A stretch of DNA of 64,000 bases from Flavobacteriales bacterium 33_180_T64 (GTDB lineage Bacteria > Bacteroidota > Bacteroidia > Flavobacteriales > Flavobacteriaceae): the NCBI GenBank assembly GCA_002162685.1, contig MAAQ01000020.1:62001-126000 (forward strand), given 5' to 3'. Positions 1 to 10,547 of the stretch are shown piece by piece. The stretch's first letter is position 1. Every line of letters begins with the position of its first letter. A program made the translations under genes and the position numbers. Under the pieces are notes generated by a model. The model was given only the letters and a program-made list of their open reading frames with translations. It had not been told where the DNA came from and did no database searches.

Positions 1-987
1 GCAATAAAAGATAATAATTTGATTGTAGCTACTCAAGGACGAAGTCTTTGGATGATTGATGATTTAACAGTTTTACATCAATTATATGGTTCATCTTCCG
101 AAGAGAATAAATTATTCAAACCCAAAGACACTTACAGGATGGATGGCGGTTATAGAAAAGGGAGCAAAACATCAGGAACAAATCATCCTAATGGTGTTAT
201 CACGTATTTTAATTTAAAAAATTATGATGCAGAAAAGGATGAAGTGTCATTAACTTACTTTGATTTAAAAGGAGATTCGATTAAAACCGTTTCAACCAAA
301 AATAAGAAAAAGGATAAGTTGGAGGTGAAAAAAGGGATGAACCAATTTGTTTGGAATATGACTTATAAAGGTGCCGAAAAATTAGATGGCATGATCTTGT
401 GGTGGGCAAGTTTAGATGGTCCACAGGCAATTCCGGGAATTTATAAAGTGGATCTTAATGTTAATGGAACGGTAATTTCGGAATCCTTTAGTATTATTGC
501 AGATCCTAGAGCAGAGAGTACGCAAGCAGATATGCAAAAGCAATTTGATTTTATTAAGGATGTTAATAAAACAATGGATGACGCACATAAGTCTATTAAG
601 AAAATTAGAAAGATTAAAAAGCAATTAACGGCTTTTGAGACTCAATACAAAGACGATGAAAATGTCAAGGATCTTTTAGAAAAGTCCAAAGCACTAAAAG
701 AAGATTTCACTAAAATTGAAGAAGCTTTATATCAAACAAAAAACCGTAGTGGTCAAGATCCATTAAATTTTCCAATTAGATTAACAAATAAATTAGGACA
801 TTTAAATTCTTTAGTTAGTATGGGAGATTTTGCACCAACAGACCAAGATATTGCTGTTAAAAATGAATTAACAGGGAAGATTAAAAAGGAGTTAGATGCT
901 TTTGATAAACTTATAAGTGATGAGATAAGTGTTTTTAATTCTGCTTTTAACAGCAAACAGTTAAATTATTTATTTATTGAAGATTAA
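1..987 (+). CDS. C-terminal part of a sortilin/VPS10-like BNR-repeat glycosyl hydrolase-type protein (5' truncated by window)
   Basis: Frame open from base 1; 'NLIVATQGRSLWMIDDLTVLHQL' is typical of the end of VPS10/BNR propeller proteins, followed by a C-terminal beta domain and coiled coil. Confidence 0.7.
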   Translation, partial: AIKDNNLIVATQGRSLWMIDDLTVLHQLYGSSSEENKLFKPKDTYRMDGGYRKGSKTSGTNHPNGVITYFNLKNYDAEKDEVSLTYFDLKGDSIKTVSTKNKKKDKLEVKKGMNQFVWNMTYKGAEKLDGMILWWASLDGPQAIPGIYKVDLNVNGTVISESFSIIADPRAESTQADMQKQFDFIKDVNKTMDDAHKSIKKIRKIKKQLTAFETQYKDDENVKDLLEKSKALKEDFTKIEEALYQTKNRSGQDPLNFPIRLTNKLGHLNSLVSMGDFAPTDQDIAVKNELTGKIKKELDAFDKLISDEISVFNSAFNSKQLNYLFIED

Positions 988-1538
988 TGGAAGCGTATTA
1001 CAATTATATAAAAGCATTACACGTCATTTTTATTGTGACTTGGTTTGCAGGTTTGTTTTACATTCCTAGGTTGTTTGTGTATCAAATAGAAGCATTTCAT
1101 AAGCCTTCTCCAGAAAAGGAAATTTTAGGAAAACAATTAAAACTCATGGCCAAGCGATTATGGACTATTATCACATGGCCTTCCGCGATTTTAGCAACTT
1201 TTTTTGCTGTTTGTTTGCTCATTATGAGGCCTTTTTTATTAGAGCTATCCTGGATGCATGTTAAATTAGCCTTTGTGGTATTGTTAATATTGTATCATTT
1301 AAAAACACATCAATTTTATAAACAACTCCAACGTGATGATGTCAAGAAAACATCTAATTTTATGAGGCTTTGGAATGAAGGAGCTACTTTTATTTTATTT
1401 GCAGTAGTGTTTTTAGTGATATTGAAAAGTGCAATCAATTGGGTGTTTGGTGTTATTGGAATTTTTGTTTTAGGAATTTTATTAATGCTAGGTTTTAAAG
1501 TTTATAAAAATATTAGAAACAAAAATCCAGATGCTTAA
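987..1538 (+). CDS. CopD/HemJ-like membrane protein (protoporphyrinogen oxidase HemJ family)
   Basis: 'YIKALHVIFIVTWFAGLFYIPRLFVYQIEA' motif and four or more predicted TM segments. Confidence 0.8.
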   Translation: MEAYYNYIKALHVIFIVTWFAGLFYIPRLFVYQIEAFHKPSPEKEILGKQLKLMAKRLWTIITWPSAILATFFAVCLLIMRPFLLELSWMHVKLAFVVLLILYHLKTHQFYKQLQRDDVKKTSNFMRLWNEGATFILFAVVFLVILKSAINWVFGVIGIFVLGILLMLGFKVYKNIRNKNPDA

Positions 1539-1663
1539 TGTTGGCTTAATAATTGCTACATTTAACAGAAGAAAATAAAGGTTTCAATGCCCTATTTACA
1601 ATAACTCGTTTTACTTTTGAATAGAAAATTTATAAGTTTTTCGGTTACACTACAAATTTCAAG

Positions 1664-3118
1664 ATGAGGTTAAACAAACTGTCTTTACGCGTTCGCATAT
1701 TTTTAGCTATGGTACTATTGGTGCTTATTGCATCTATATTAATTGCGGGTGTTACAATTTATCAATACAATGAAGAGGCTCGAGACTACCATAAAGAGCG
1801 CTTAGAACGAAAAGAAGGTGCTATCATTCGTGATATCGATTATGTTATTAGAAAGACAACCTATCTCGTAGAAACTGAAAACGTCCCCTTAATATTTAAA
1901 GATGAAATCTATAGAATTGCAGATATTCATGGATTAAGAATCTACTTTTATGATCTAGATGGGACACTTTTAAAATCATCTAAAGCAAGTTTTAAAAACG
2001 ACTCTATAACAAAGTGCATTGATACAGATATCTTAAATGAAATTTCCAATTTAGCAGAGCATCGCTATGTTGAAAAAAATCAAAAAAATGGAGAGACATT
2101 TCAATCTTCTTATACATTCATATACGATAAAAAATCTAAGCCTTTAGCTATACTAAATTTACCATATTTAGAAAATGATGATTTTTTAAATAAAGAGCTT
2201 AATGAGTTTTTAGAACGTTTAGGTTATGCCTATTTATTTATGATGTTAATAGCCATAGTTTTAGCGCTCTTACTCTCAAAGTATATCACACGTACATTAA
2301 AAATGATTTCAGATAAAATCAATGAAACACGTCTTGAAAAGCGTAATAAGAAAATAGATATATCGACGTCGAGTGAAGAAATTTCTACACTGGTTAATTC
2401 ATATAATAGTATGATAGACGAACTTGAAGAAAGCGCTGTTAAATTAGCAACAAGTGAGCGTGAACAAGCCTGGAGAGAAATGGCAAAACAAGTAGCACAC
2501 GAAATTAAAAACCCACTAACGCCAATGCGATTAAGTGTGCAAAGTTTTCAGCGTAAGTTTAATCCTGAAGATGAGAATATTCATCAAAAAGTAGATGAAT
2601 ATAGCAAGACATTAATTCAGCAAATTGATACGATGAGTTCTATCGCTTCGGCGTTTTCGAATTTCGCGAAAATGCCAGCTCAGAAAAATGAAACATTGAA
2701 TGTCGCGAACATCGTCAAGTTAGGTTTGGATATTTTTAGTGAAGATTATATTGTGTTTTCTTCAATAGAAAATGAAATCATGGCGAATTTTGATCGTACG
2801 CAGTTGATACGTGTGGTCACTAATCTTGTTAAAAATGGAATTCAAGCTATTCCTGAAGGTAAAGAAACTCCAAGAATTGAAGTTAAAGTTATTTCAGAAC
2901 ATGAGATAGTAAAAATCTCTGTTGAAGATAATGGAAATGGAATTTCAGAAGAAAATAAAAGTAAGGTTTTTGAGCCTAAATTCACAACAAAAACAAGCGG
3001 AATGGGATTAGGGCTTGCTATGGTTAAAAATATTGTGGAAACTTATAAAGGAAATATTACCTTTACATCTCAACAAGGAATAGGAACGATATTTACGGTT
3101 ACATTTCCGAAGCTATAA
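1664..3118 (+). CDS. Sensor histidine kinase, NtrY-like
   Basis: Two TMs, HAMP-like linker, H-box 'QVAHEIKNPLTPMRLSVQ', ATPase motifs 'DNGNGI', 'GMGLGLAMVKNI'. Confidence 0.9.
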   Translation: MRLNKLSLRVRIFLAMVLLVLIASILIAGVTIYQYNEEARDYHKERLERKEGAIIRDIDYVIRKTTYLVETENVPLIFKDEIYRIADIHGLRIYFYDLDGTLLKSSKASFKNDSITKCIDTDILNEISNLAEHRYVEKNQKNGETFQSSYTFIYDKKSKPLAILNLPYLENDDFLNKELNEFLERLGYAYLFMMLIAIVLALLLSKYITRTLKMISDKINETRLEKRNKKIDISTSSEEISTLVNSYNSMIDELEESAVKLATSEREQAWREMAKQVAHEIKNPLTPMRLSVQSFQRKFNPEDENIHQKVDEYSKTLIQQIDTMSSIASAFSNFAKMPAQKNETLNVANIVKLGLDIFSEDYIVFSSIENEIMANFDRTQLIRVVTNLVKNGIQAIPEGKETPRIEVKVISEHEIVKISVEDNGNGISEENKSKVFEPKFTTKTSGMGLGLAMVKNIVETYKGNITFTSQQGIGTIFTVTFPKL

Positions 3119-3132
3119 TTAGACATAATACT

Positions 3133-3915
3133 ATGAGTTACCAAAATATTTTATCAAGCACAACTAACGGAATTACTACAATAACAGTTAATAGGTCGAG
3201 CAAACTAAACGCATTAAATAAGGCTACGATAGAGGAGTTGCATGAGGCATTTGATGATGCGAATAAAAGCAAAAACACTAAAGTTATTATTATTACAGGA
3301 AGTGGTGAAAAAGCTTTTGTTGCTGGTGCTGATATTAGTGAATTTGCAGATTTCGATGTTAAAAATGGAGGAAAATTAGCCGCTAAAGGACAAGAATTAT
3401 TATTCGATTTTATAGAAAACTTAGCAACACCCGTAATCGCTGCTGTTAATGGTTTTGCTTTAGGTGGAGGTTTAGAATTAGCAATGGCTTGTCATTTTAG
3501 AATAGCTAGTGTTAATGCTAAAATGGGATTGCCTGAAGTCTCTTTGGGTGTGATTCCTGGTTATGGTGGTACTCAGCGATTACCACAATTAGTAGGAAAA
3601 GGTCGTGCTATGGAAATGGTAATGACAGCAGGAATGATAGATGCAAACAAAGCATTGGACTACGGTTTGGTAAATCATGTTACTAATGAAGGAGATCTTA
3701 TGGCTTTAGCAGAGAAAATTGCAGGAAAAATCATGAGAAATTCTTCTGTAGCAATCAAAGGCGCAATTAAGTCTATTAATGCTAACTTTAAAGATGGTGT
3801 TGACGGTTACAAAACCGAAATTAAACAGTTTGGAAAATGTTTTGGCACCGAGGATTTTAAAGAAGGAACTACGGCATTCTTAGAAAAACGCAAAGCGGAC
3901 TTCCCGGGAAAATAA
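3133..3915 (+). CDS. Enoyl-CoA hydratase/isomerase family protein
   Basis: Crotonase signature 'NGFALGGGLELAMACHFRIAS', 'GVIPGYGGTQRLPQLVG'. Confidence 0.93.
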   Translation: MSYQNILSSTTNGITTITVNRSSKLNALNKATIEELHEAFDDANKSKNTKVIIITGSGEKAFVAGADISEFADFDVKNGGKLAAKGQELLFDFIENLATPVIAAVNGFALGGGLELAMACHFRIASVNAKMGLPEVSLGVIPGYGGTQRLPQLVGKGRAMEMVMTAGMIDANKALDYGLVNHVTNEGDLMALAEKIAGKIMRNSSVAIKGAIKSINANFKDGVDGYKTEIKQFGKCFGTEDFKEGTTAFLEKRKADFPGK

Positions 3916-3999
3916 AAACATAATCATTTGTTAATAAACAGATTTAAAATGGTATAATCTTGATTTAATATTTTGTAATTTTACAAAAAATTATAATAT

Positions 4000-5073
4000 A
4001 TGTTAAAAAAATCAATTTTAAAAGGACGAGGAGCACAGGGGAATATCCATAATCGTTTTTTTGAACTGAGCCATGAATTGCGTGATGATTTTTTAGAATT
4101 TTGTGCTAAAGAGGGAGAAGAGGTAGATCAAAACAAAACACAATATCTTCCAGTTTTTCCTAAGACTATAGTTAATAAAGTAGCGAGTCCAGATGTTGGA
4201 ATGGCGTATTCAATGAATATGTATCAAGGTTGTGAACATGGTTGTATTTATTGTTATGCAAGAAATAGTCATGAGTTTTGGGGATTTAGTGCAGGTTTGG
4301 ATTTTGAGCGTAGAATCTTAATTAAAAAAGAGGCGTCAAAACTATTAGAGGCTTTTATTAAACGAAAAAAATGGAAAGCCTATCCTATTGTGATGTCTGG
4401 TAATACAGATTGTTATCAACCTGCTGAACAGAAATTTGAAATTACAAGACGCTGCTTAGAGGTGTTTTTAAAGTATAAGCATCCCGTTGGAATTATTACA
4501 AAAAACGCTTTGATTCTTCGTGATTTGGACCTTTTAAAGCAGTTAGCAAAAGATAATTTGATAAGTGTTAATATATCTATTACATCACTTTCAGAAGTTA
4601 CTAGACGAATACTCGAACCCAGAACCACAACGATTAAAAAACGATTAGAAACGGTTAGGATTTTGAGCGCTAATGGAATTCCTGTTAATGTGATGTTGGC
4701 ACCAATAATTCCATCTATTAATAGTCATGAGATTTTATCATTAGCGAAATCTGTTTCTGATGCAGGAGCTTTAAGTATTGCGCATACGATTGTTAGGCTT
4801 AATGGGGCTATAGGAGAAATTTTTACCGATTGGATTCAAAAAACGCTACCAGATCGTGCAGATAAAGTATTGCACCAAATAGAAGAATGCCATGGCGGAA
4901 CACTTAATGATTCTCGTTTTGGTCAACGTATGAGAGGTGAAGGGGAAATTGCAAAACAGATTAATGATTTGGTGAAATTAGCACGGCTTAAATACTTTAA
5001 AGGAAAATCGATGCCTAAACTAAATACCATGCTTCATGAATACTATAAAGATGATCAGTTGAGCCTATTTTGA
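4000..5073 (+). CDS. PA0069-family radical SAM protein
   Basis: 'YQGCEHGCIYCYARNSHEFWG' radical SAM Cys motif and family-typical N-terminus. Confidence 0.9.
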   Translation: MLKKSILKGRGAQGNIHNRFFELSHELRDDFLEFCAKEGEEVDQNKTQYLPVFPKTIVNKVASPDVGMAYSMNMYQGCEHGCIYCYARNSHEFWGFSAGLDFERRILIKKEASKLLEAFIKRKKWKAYPIVMSGNTDCYQPAEQKFEITRRCLEVFLKYKHPVGIITKNALILRDLDLLKQLAKDNLISVNISITSLSEVTRRILEPRTTTIKKRLETVRILSANGIPVNVMLAPIIPSINSHEILSLAKSVSDAGALSIAHTIVRLNGAIGEIFTDWIQKTLPDRADKVLHQIEECHGGTLNDSRFGQRMRGEGEIAKQINDLVKLARLKYFKGKSMPKLNTMLHEYYKDDQLSLF

Positions 5074-5157
5074 GTTATAGTTTATGTTGCTAAAAACGCC
5101 CCTAATAATAGAGGTGTTTATTTTTTTTTACCTTCCAATTGAGTTTGGAATATAGTG

Positions 5158-6144
5158 TTAATTTGGAATTACTTTTAGCACCTTTCTTTTGTTAGAGCTT
5201 TCAATAACAATAAATTGTAATTCATTTTTATTTAGTTCAAGTGATATAGGCACAGAACCTTGTATTTGATGGAGATTGCTATATGTTTTCCTTCCCTGAA
5301 TATCATAAACACTTATCGTAACAGCCTCATTGATATTTTTTATGAATAGTTTATCATTAAAATAATATGCATCAATAGTGTTAAGTAAATTAACTGAATT
5401 ACTTAATGTCTCGCTACAACCAGGTAAAGTGAGGTACCCAGTAAATGTTATGTTATCAGAACCTATTGTTCCAGTAGTAATTCCTTCTCCGTAGCCTTCG
5501 TCTGAAGAGTATCCAGTGTTACTCACATAAACCCCTACAAAATGGAACTCATCTGTAATAGTTAATCCAAGATCTTCCCAATTAAAATTGAAGGTATAAA
5601 ATCCTTGTGTGCTTGACGTTAAAGTTGAGTTTACAGATGTTATAAAACCGAGTTCTCCTGTTCCTACTGAACCTGTGTTTGGGATAGACCACAATCCTCC
5701 AAAATTCACATCTATAGCTATAGCATAAGAAGCTTCAAATCCAGGTAGGAAACTGATAGTACTTCCATATCCATTCACATTACTGTTTGATATTGCAATT
5801 CTATGATCATCTGCATTATCATCAATTGTAGTGTCAATTTCATTGCGACCAGGCTCACCAGTATCTATATATAAAACTAAAATATCGTTCATATCATTAG
5901 CGCTAGTGCTCATGGCGAAATTTATAGGATTGACACCGTCTCCGCTAAACAAAATGTGTCCTTCGCCGACAGCGCCTCCAAATCCGGAATTTCCATTGGC
6001 ATTACATGGAGGAGGAGGTAATCTGTTTTGAGAAAAAATATAACTAGATGTCAATAGTATAAAACAGATTAGTAGGCTTTTTTGGGTAATAATATAATTA
6101 TATTTAAATAATTGTTGTCTAGTGTGTTGGAGTGATTTTAGCAT
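5158..6144 (-). CDS. Secreted protein with C-terminal T9SS type A sorting-like domain
   Basis: Signal-peptide-like N-terminus; C-term 'ISVYDIQGRKTYSNLHQIQGSVPISLELNKNELQFIVIES'. Confidence 0.7.
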   Translation of the reverse strand: MLKSLQHTRQQLFKYNYIITQKSLLICFILLTSSYIFSQNRLPPPPCNANGNSGFGGAVGEGHILFSGDGVNPINFAMSTSANDMNDILVLYIDTGEPGRNEIDTTIDDNADDHRIAISNSNVNGYGSTISFLPGFEASYAIAIDVNFGGLWSIPNTGSVGTGELGFITSVNSTLTSSTQGFYTFNFNWEDLGLTITDEFHFVGVYVSNTGYSSDEGYGEGITTGTIGSDNITFTGYLTLPGCSETLSNSVNLLNTIDAYYFNDKLFIKNINEAVTISVYDIQGRKTYSNLHQIQGSVPISLELNKNELQFIVIESSNKRKVLKVIPN

Positions 6145-6291
6145 GAAAACTTTATTTGTTTCTTAAAGGTACAAAATTTTTAATATTAGATTTTAGGCAT
6201 AAAAAAGTTGGTAAAACAATGGCGTTTTTTTTTGTTCTCTTTTATATGGTATTGTCAAACAATTTCTAATTCTTATCAAGGTGATATACAT

Positions 6292-6954
6292 TTAATCTTC
6301 ATATGTATACAATCCATGTCTAACAGCAAACATGACTAAACCTGCCATATTTTTCGCTTCAGTTTTGTCCATTAATACTTTACGATAACCTTCAATAGTT
6401 TTCGGGCTTAAAAATAGAATTTCACCAATTTCGATTGTTGTATGTTCTTGACAGATAAGTAGTAGTACTTCTTTTTCTCTCTGAGAGAGACTGTGTTCTG
6501 GAGCTAAAGCTTCTAAAGTTGTTTCTATATTGGAAATCCCCTGAAGCATGGCTATCGAAACTTTATCCGAAAAATAATATTCAGATTCAACAACTTTATA
6601 AATGGCTTTGGTGACTTCATTTGGGTCAGTATCCTTGAGTAGGTATCCATTCGCTCCCAACTCCATCATGTTTAGAATAAAAGCCTTGTTATTGTGCATG
6701 GTAAGCATAAGAACTCTTATTTTAGGATTAATTGTGTGTATTTTGGTAAGGGTTTCGCGTCCTGAGAGGATAGGCATTTCTAAGTCTAATAAGATGACAT
6801 CTGGTTTTGAATCTGCTATACCGTTTAGTAATTCTTGTCCATTAGAAGCTTGCTGAACAATTAAAAATTCTGGATTCTCTCTCAAGATCATAATGATTCC
6901 AGCTCGAAATAATTGATGATCATCTGCAATAGCAATTCGGATTAATTTATTCAT
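6292..6954 (-). CDS. NarL/LuxR-family response regulator
   Basis: REC domain 'AIADDHQLFRAGI...VILLDLEMPILSG' and C-terminal HTH 'LSQREKEVLLLICQEHTTIEIGEILFLSPKTIEGYR'. Confidence 0.93.
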   Translation of the reverse strand: MNKLIRIAIADDHQLFRAGIIMILRENPEFLIVQQASNGQELLNGIADSKPDVILLDLEMPILSGRETLTKIHTINPKIRVLMLTMHNNKAFILNMMELGANGYLLKDTDPNEVTKAIYKVVESEYYFSDKVSIAMLQGISNIETTLEALAPEHSLSQREKEVLLLICQEHTTIEIGEILFLSPKTIEGYRKVLMDKTEAKNMAGLVMFAVRHGLYTYED

Positions 6955-7751
6955 ACTTGATGTTCTTTTGGTTTTAGTGGCACCTCAATATTAACAATAA
7001 ATCCAGCTTTGCTTTTTGAATTCATATAAAATATACCATCTAATGCTTGTATTCTACTTTGCATGTTTTTAATTCCTATTCCTTCTGAATTATGCTCATT
7101 AAACCCATTTCCATTGTCTCTATAATCTAATATTATAAAATCGGTAACATAGGTTAACGTAACTCTAATCATAGAAGCATTAGCATGTTTTATCGTGTTT
7201 TGAAGAAGCTCCTGAAAGACTCTAAGTAAGCCTAGTGCTATAGTATTCGGAATTTTGAATGGCGTATGAACCGTAGCTATATCAACATCGAGTTCTTGGA
7301 TTCTATTAAACGATTTTATAGATTCTTCCATAGCAGAAATCAACCCAAAATTTTCTAAGGTAGCTGGCATTAAATTATGACTTACAGTTCGTACATTTTC
7401 TATGCCTTCATCTACCAATTTACTAGCTTCAGATAGAAAGGTAAACTGTTCTGAATTGGGGTTTTCTTTATTTTTTAGAAATTTCAAATTCAAATTTAAT
7501 CCTGAAAGTAATGACCCAATTCCATCATGTAAGTCTTTGGCTAAGCGTTTTCGTTCTCGTTCCTGACCTTCAATTGTTGCTTTTAATAGTGACTGTTGGC
7601 GTTCATTTTCAAGTTTTTGAAGTCGATGTTCTTGTGTTACAATACGCTTTTGATAGATTACTAAAAATAAAATAAGTACTACTGCCAAAAACACAACAAA
7701 AATTGTACTTAAAATAAAAATCAATACTATTTGATTGGTTTCTTCACCCAT
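6951..7751 (-). CDS. Sensor histidine kinase (HisKA_3/NarX-like)
   Basis: 'ERKRLAKDLHDGIGSLLSGLNLNL' and HATPase motif 'LLQNTIKHA'; likely start is the internal Met at 7751 (MGEETNQIV). Confidence 0.9.
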   Translation of the reverse strand: MGEETNQIVLIFILSTIFVVFLAVVLILFLVIYQKRIVTQEHRLQKLENERQQSLLKATIEGQERERKRLAKDLHDGIGSLLSGLNLNLKFLKNKENPNSEQFTFLSEASKLVDEGIENVRTVSHNLMPATLENFGLISAMEESIKSFNRIQELDVDIATVHTPFKIPNTIALGLLRVFQELLQNTIKHANASMIRVTLTYVTDFIILDYRDNGNGFNEHNSEGIGIKNMQSRIQALDGIFYMNSKSKAGFIVNIEVPLKPKEHQV

Positions 7752-8371
7752 AATAATGCAAGTGTGTATAGTAGATATAATAAGATTATTAAGATACAAT
7801 GTATTTTCCAGATAGCTTCATAAGCAGCTGTTTCAATGGTGAGGATAATAAATTTAGAAAAAATGAACAAAAGAAAGTTTCCACTAAAAAAAAGCAACAG
7901 TCCTGCACAAATCCAAAATTCAAATGTTCTTTCAGGTCTTGAAATGATCTTTTCATTAAGCATTTTAGAAAACCATGAGATGACCAATCCAATAATAATA
8001 ATCGCTTCAAGAACATGGATGTAATCTGGGAAGGCCCACCAACCGACTCCTGTAAAGATATTAATTGTCCAGATTAATGAAAAACCAATAACCAAAATCA
8101 ACCAAATGAAATCTTTAACACTTTCTTTAAACATTGTTCTAAATATATTGAGCAAGAACACATATTCCATTAAAATATATACATGAAAAAAGGGAAGGTT
8201 ACTATCGTGGGAGGTTCTTAACCATAGCTCTCCAAAAAAGGAGATAATGACAATTCCCCAAAGCATGATTGAAAACCAGCGTTGAGTTTCTGTTAAATAC
8301 TTCCATTTAAATGATGCTAAAATAGCAGGAACTAGTGGAATGCATAGGGCGATATATAGTATGGTCTCCAA
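7727..8371 (-). CDS. Integral membrane protein of unknown function (6 or more TM)
   Basis: Highly hydrophobic translation; overlaps the downstream kinase start. Confidence 0.6.
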   Translation of the reverse strand: METILYIALCIPLVPAILASFKWKYLTETQRWFSIMLWGIVIISFFGELWLRTSHDSNLPFFHVYILMEYVFLLNIFRTMFKESVKDFIWLILVIGFSLIWTINIFTGVGWWAFPDYIHVLEAIIIIGLVISWFSKMLNEKIISRPERTFEFWICAGLLLFFSGNFLLFIFSKFIILTIETAAYEAIWKIHCILIILLYLLYTLALLWVKKPIK

Positions 8372-8378
8372 ATTGATA

Positions 8379-9170
8379 TTATTGTACTATAGTATTACAA
8401 GCTCTAGGGCAAGGTTTTGCGAAATCAAAAGAATCTTGTGTAGATATATCTGGGTGTCTTTGGTAGATAATATTACAATACACTATGTTACCTGTAGTAC
8501 TTCTAATCTCAGAATCTTCCATATAAAGTCTACTATCCAAGGGGCCTAAAGTGCGTAAGCCATATTGTATCCAAATACCGTTATCTCCAGTCTCAGAGGT
8601 TTCCACTATTTTACCCCAACTATAATTATAGGCATAAACTGCAGTATAAATAGGATGATTTTTTTCTTTTTCATCAGCTTTTTTAACCCAATTATCTCTA
8701 TATGTAGTGAAATCATCATGAGAAATAAATGTATCAACATTTTTATTTATTTCTGAGACCAAGACGCAATTTGGAGTTTCACATTCATCTGCAACGATGC
8801 AAGAGGTCATATTAACAATAGCAAGCGATGGGACTGTTTGAAGCGTGTCTTTTAAAATATAATATATTCGAACACCATCGGCGGAAGTATCATGCTGTTT
8901 TAATTTTAACAAATTTTCTTTTGAAAAAGGAAATACAGGAGGTGTCTTTTTGTAATCTGGATGTTCAAATTTCCAGCTTTCTTTCCAAATAATAGCCGTT
9001 TGTAAATAGATATTACTGTCTAAATCGAGACAATTTTCTGTAACTATTGTAGCTAATTCTGGATTTGCTATGGTTTTTGATGTGTCGTGTTTCTTTTTTT
9101 CACGACTATCTTCTTTACAGGAAATAATGCAGAAGAAGAAAACCGAAAGGAATAGAATTAAAGTTTTCAT
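8379..9170 (-). CDS. Hypothetical lipoprotein
   Basis: Lipobox-like 'LSVFFFCIISCKEDS'. Confidence 0.6.
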   Translation of the reverse strand: MKTLILFLSVFFFCIISCKEDSREKKKHDTSKTIANPELATIVTENCLDLDSNIYLQTAIIWKESWKFEHPDYKKTPPVFPFSKENLLKLKQHDTSADGVRIYYILKDTLQTVPSLAIVNMTSCIVADECETPNCVLVSEINKNVDTFISHDDFTTYRDNWVKKADEKEKNHPIYTAVYAYNYSWGKIVETSETGDNGIWIQYGLRTLGPLDSRLYMEDSEIRSTTGNIVYCNIIYQRHPDISTQDSFDFAKPCPRACNTIVQ

Positions 9171-9416
9171 AATGTTAGAGTTTAATTGGTTATATGTCTA
9201 ATATACAATAAATTAATTCTTAGATAGTTAGGGTGATTTTTCCTATTTTGATTAGTCGTTTTATAATACAATATCAATACTTATAAAAGTGTCGGTTTCC
9301 TAATATTAATCAATTGATAATAGAATCTTGTGATATATAAAAGAACATCCCATTTGAATCAAGACATGGGATGCTTCTTCTAAATAGTTCACTAAGAATT
9401 GCAGTCTATCTTAAGT

Positions 9417-10547
9417 TTAATTTTCAAATGTAGAACCTATCTTGATTAGGTGCTGAGTTATATTCTCTTTACTTATTACAGCGCTATTCTTTTGAATTGT
9501 AGATGTAGAATCACTCCAAGTCTTAACTTCATCACCATCTGCATTCTCCAAAGTGTATACATCTAATAATTGCCATATACAATAAACTCTGGCATCTCCT
9601 TTTTCGGTATCAAAAGAGGACTCTTTGGTTATTGTTGAACTTTCGGTTCCTCCCTGATCTTTTTGAACTTGCAATTGTTTACTATAAGTCCCTTCTACGC
9701 CTATGGATGCTCCGCTATAACTAAACCCAAGACTGGCAGTAATCGTAATTCCCACTGTTTCTTGAATAGATGTATTGGTCGTTTTAGATACCCCTTCTTC
9801 ATAAGTGTAAGTTTCCTTTCCTGGTGTACTTCCATCTGAAATAACACGATCAATCAAACTCCAATATTGCTCACGTCTCATTACATAATAAGGAGTGTTT
9901 TCTATTTGATTTTCTTCATCGCGATCTGGGTCATTTACCATATAAAAAGGAGTAAATGATTCGCCAATAAGATAATGTTCTGAATACTCAGGGACAAAAC
10001 CTTTTTCATCTGGATCTGGAGGGCTAGGAATATCTCCCGCTTTGTAAGTTCCTTCTACAAGTTCTGGTAGATCGAATACTTCTTGTGCTTTCAAAGTCCA
10101 TTTTCTAGAGGAATTATTTTTCTCAGGTTCTTTTTGTTTAATGATTTTACCTTCTTTTGTAGAATCACCTTCTATTCCTATTACTTTCTCACTAAGCTGA
10201 TTAGTTATCACTCCTCCTAACGATGTATCTTCAGTTATTTCTGGTGTCCATTTTTGGGGGCTTCTTCCATTAAAACTATAAATCCTAATACTTACATCTG
10301 TTTGGTCGTCCTTTTCTTCGTTGGGAGCACAAGGCTTAGCGGCTTTCCTGTTAAAGAGATAATAGTCAGCACTATTGCTTTCATCTGCCATGTCTACAGG
10401 CATGAACAGCCATTGTGCTTCGTCTCCAGTTTTAGTGTTTTGTTTTAATTTTGTCCCGTTTTCGGTTTTTCCCTTTGAGGTTTTCATTTTTAGACTACTA
10501 CTGTCGTTAACTACATTGTAGAAGTAATTGATTTCTGGCTTTTGCAT
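9417..10547 (-). CDS. Putative beta-trefoil (ricin-like) plus aerolysin-like pore-forming protein, no signal peptide
   Basis: N-terminal 'QW.F.P' and 'QKWTPEI..', 'RKWTLKA' trefoil-like repeats; C-terminal Ser/Thr-rich strands around a glycine/hydrophobic hairpin 'VGITITASLGFSYSGASIGVEGTYSKQLQV'. Start moved from 10643 to MQKPEINYF at 10547. Confidence 0.5.
   Translation of the reverse strand: MQKPEINYFYNVVNDSSSLKMKTSKGKTENGTKLKQNTKTGDEAQWLFMPVDMADESNSADYYLFNRKAAKPCAPNEEKDDQTDVSIRIYSFNGRSPQKWTPEITEDTSLGGVITNQLSEKVIGIEGDSTKEGKIIKQKEPEKNNSSRKWTLKAQEVFDLPELVEGTYKAGDIPSPPDPDEKGFVPEYSEHYLIGESFTPFYMVNDPDRDEENQIENTPYYVMRREQYWSLIDRVISDGSTPGKETYTYEEGVSKTTNTSIQETVGITITASLGFSYSGASIGVEGTYSKQLQVQKDQGGTESSTITKESSFDTEKGDARVYCIWQLLDVYTLENADGDEVKTWSDSTSTIQKNSAVISKENITQHLIKIGSTFEN

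Noticed and set aside
7789-8016. 75-aa minus ORF within the membrane protein gene
   Set aside because: Alternate frame of 7727-8371, which has a coherent TM pattern.
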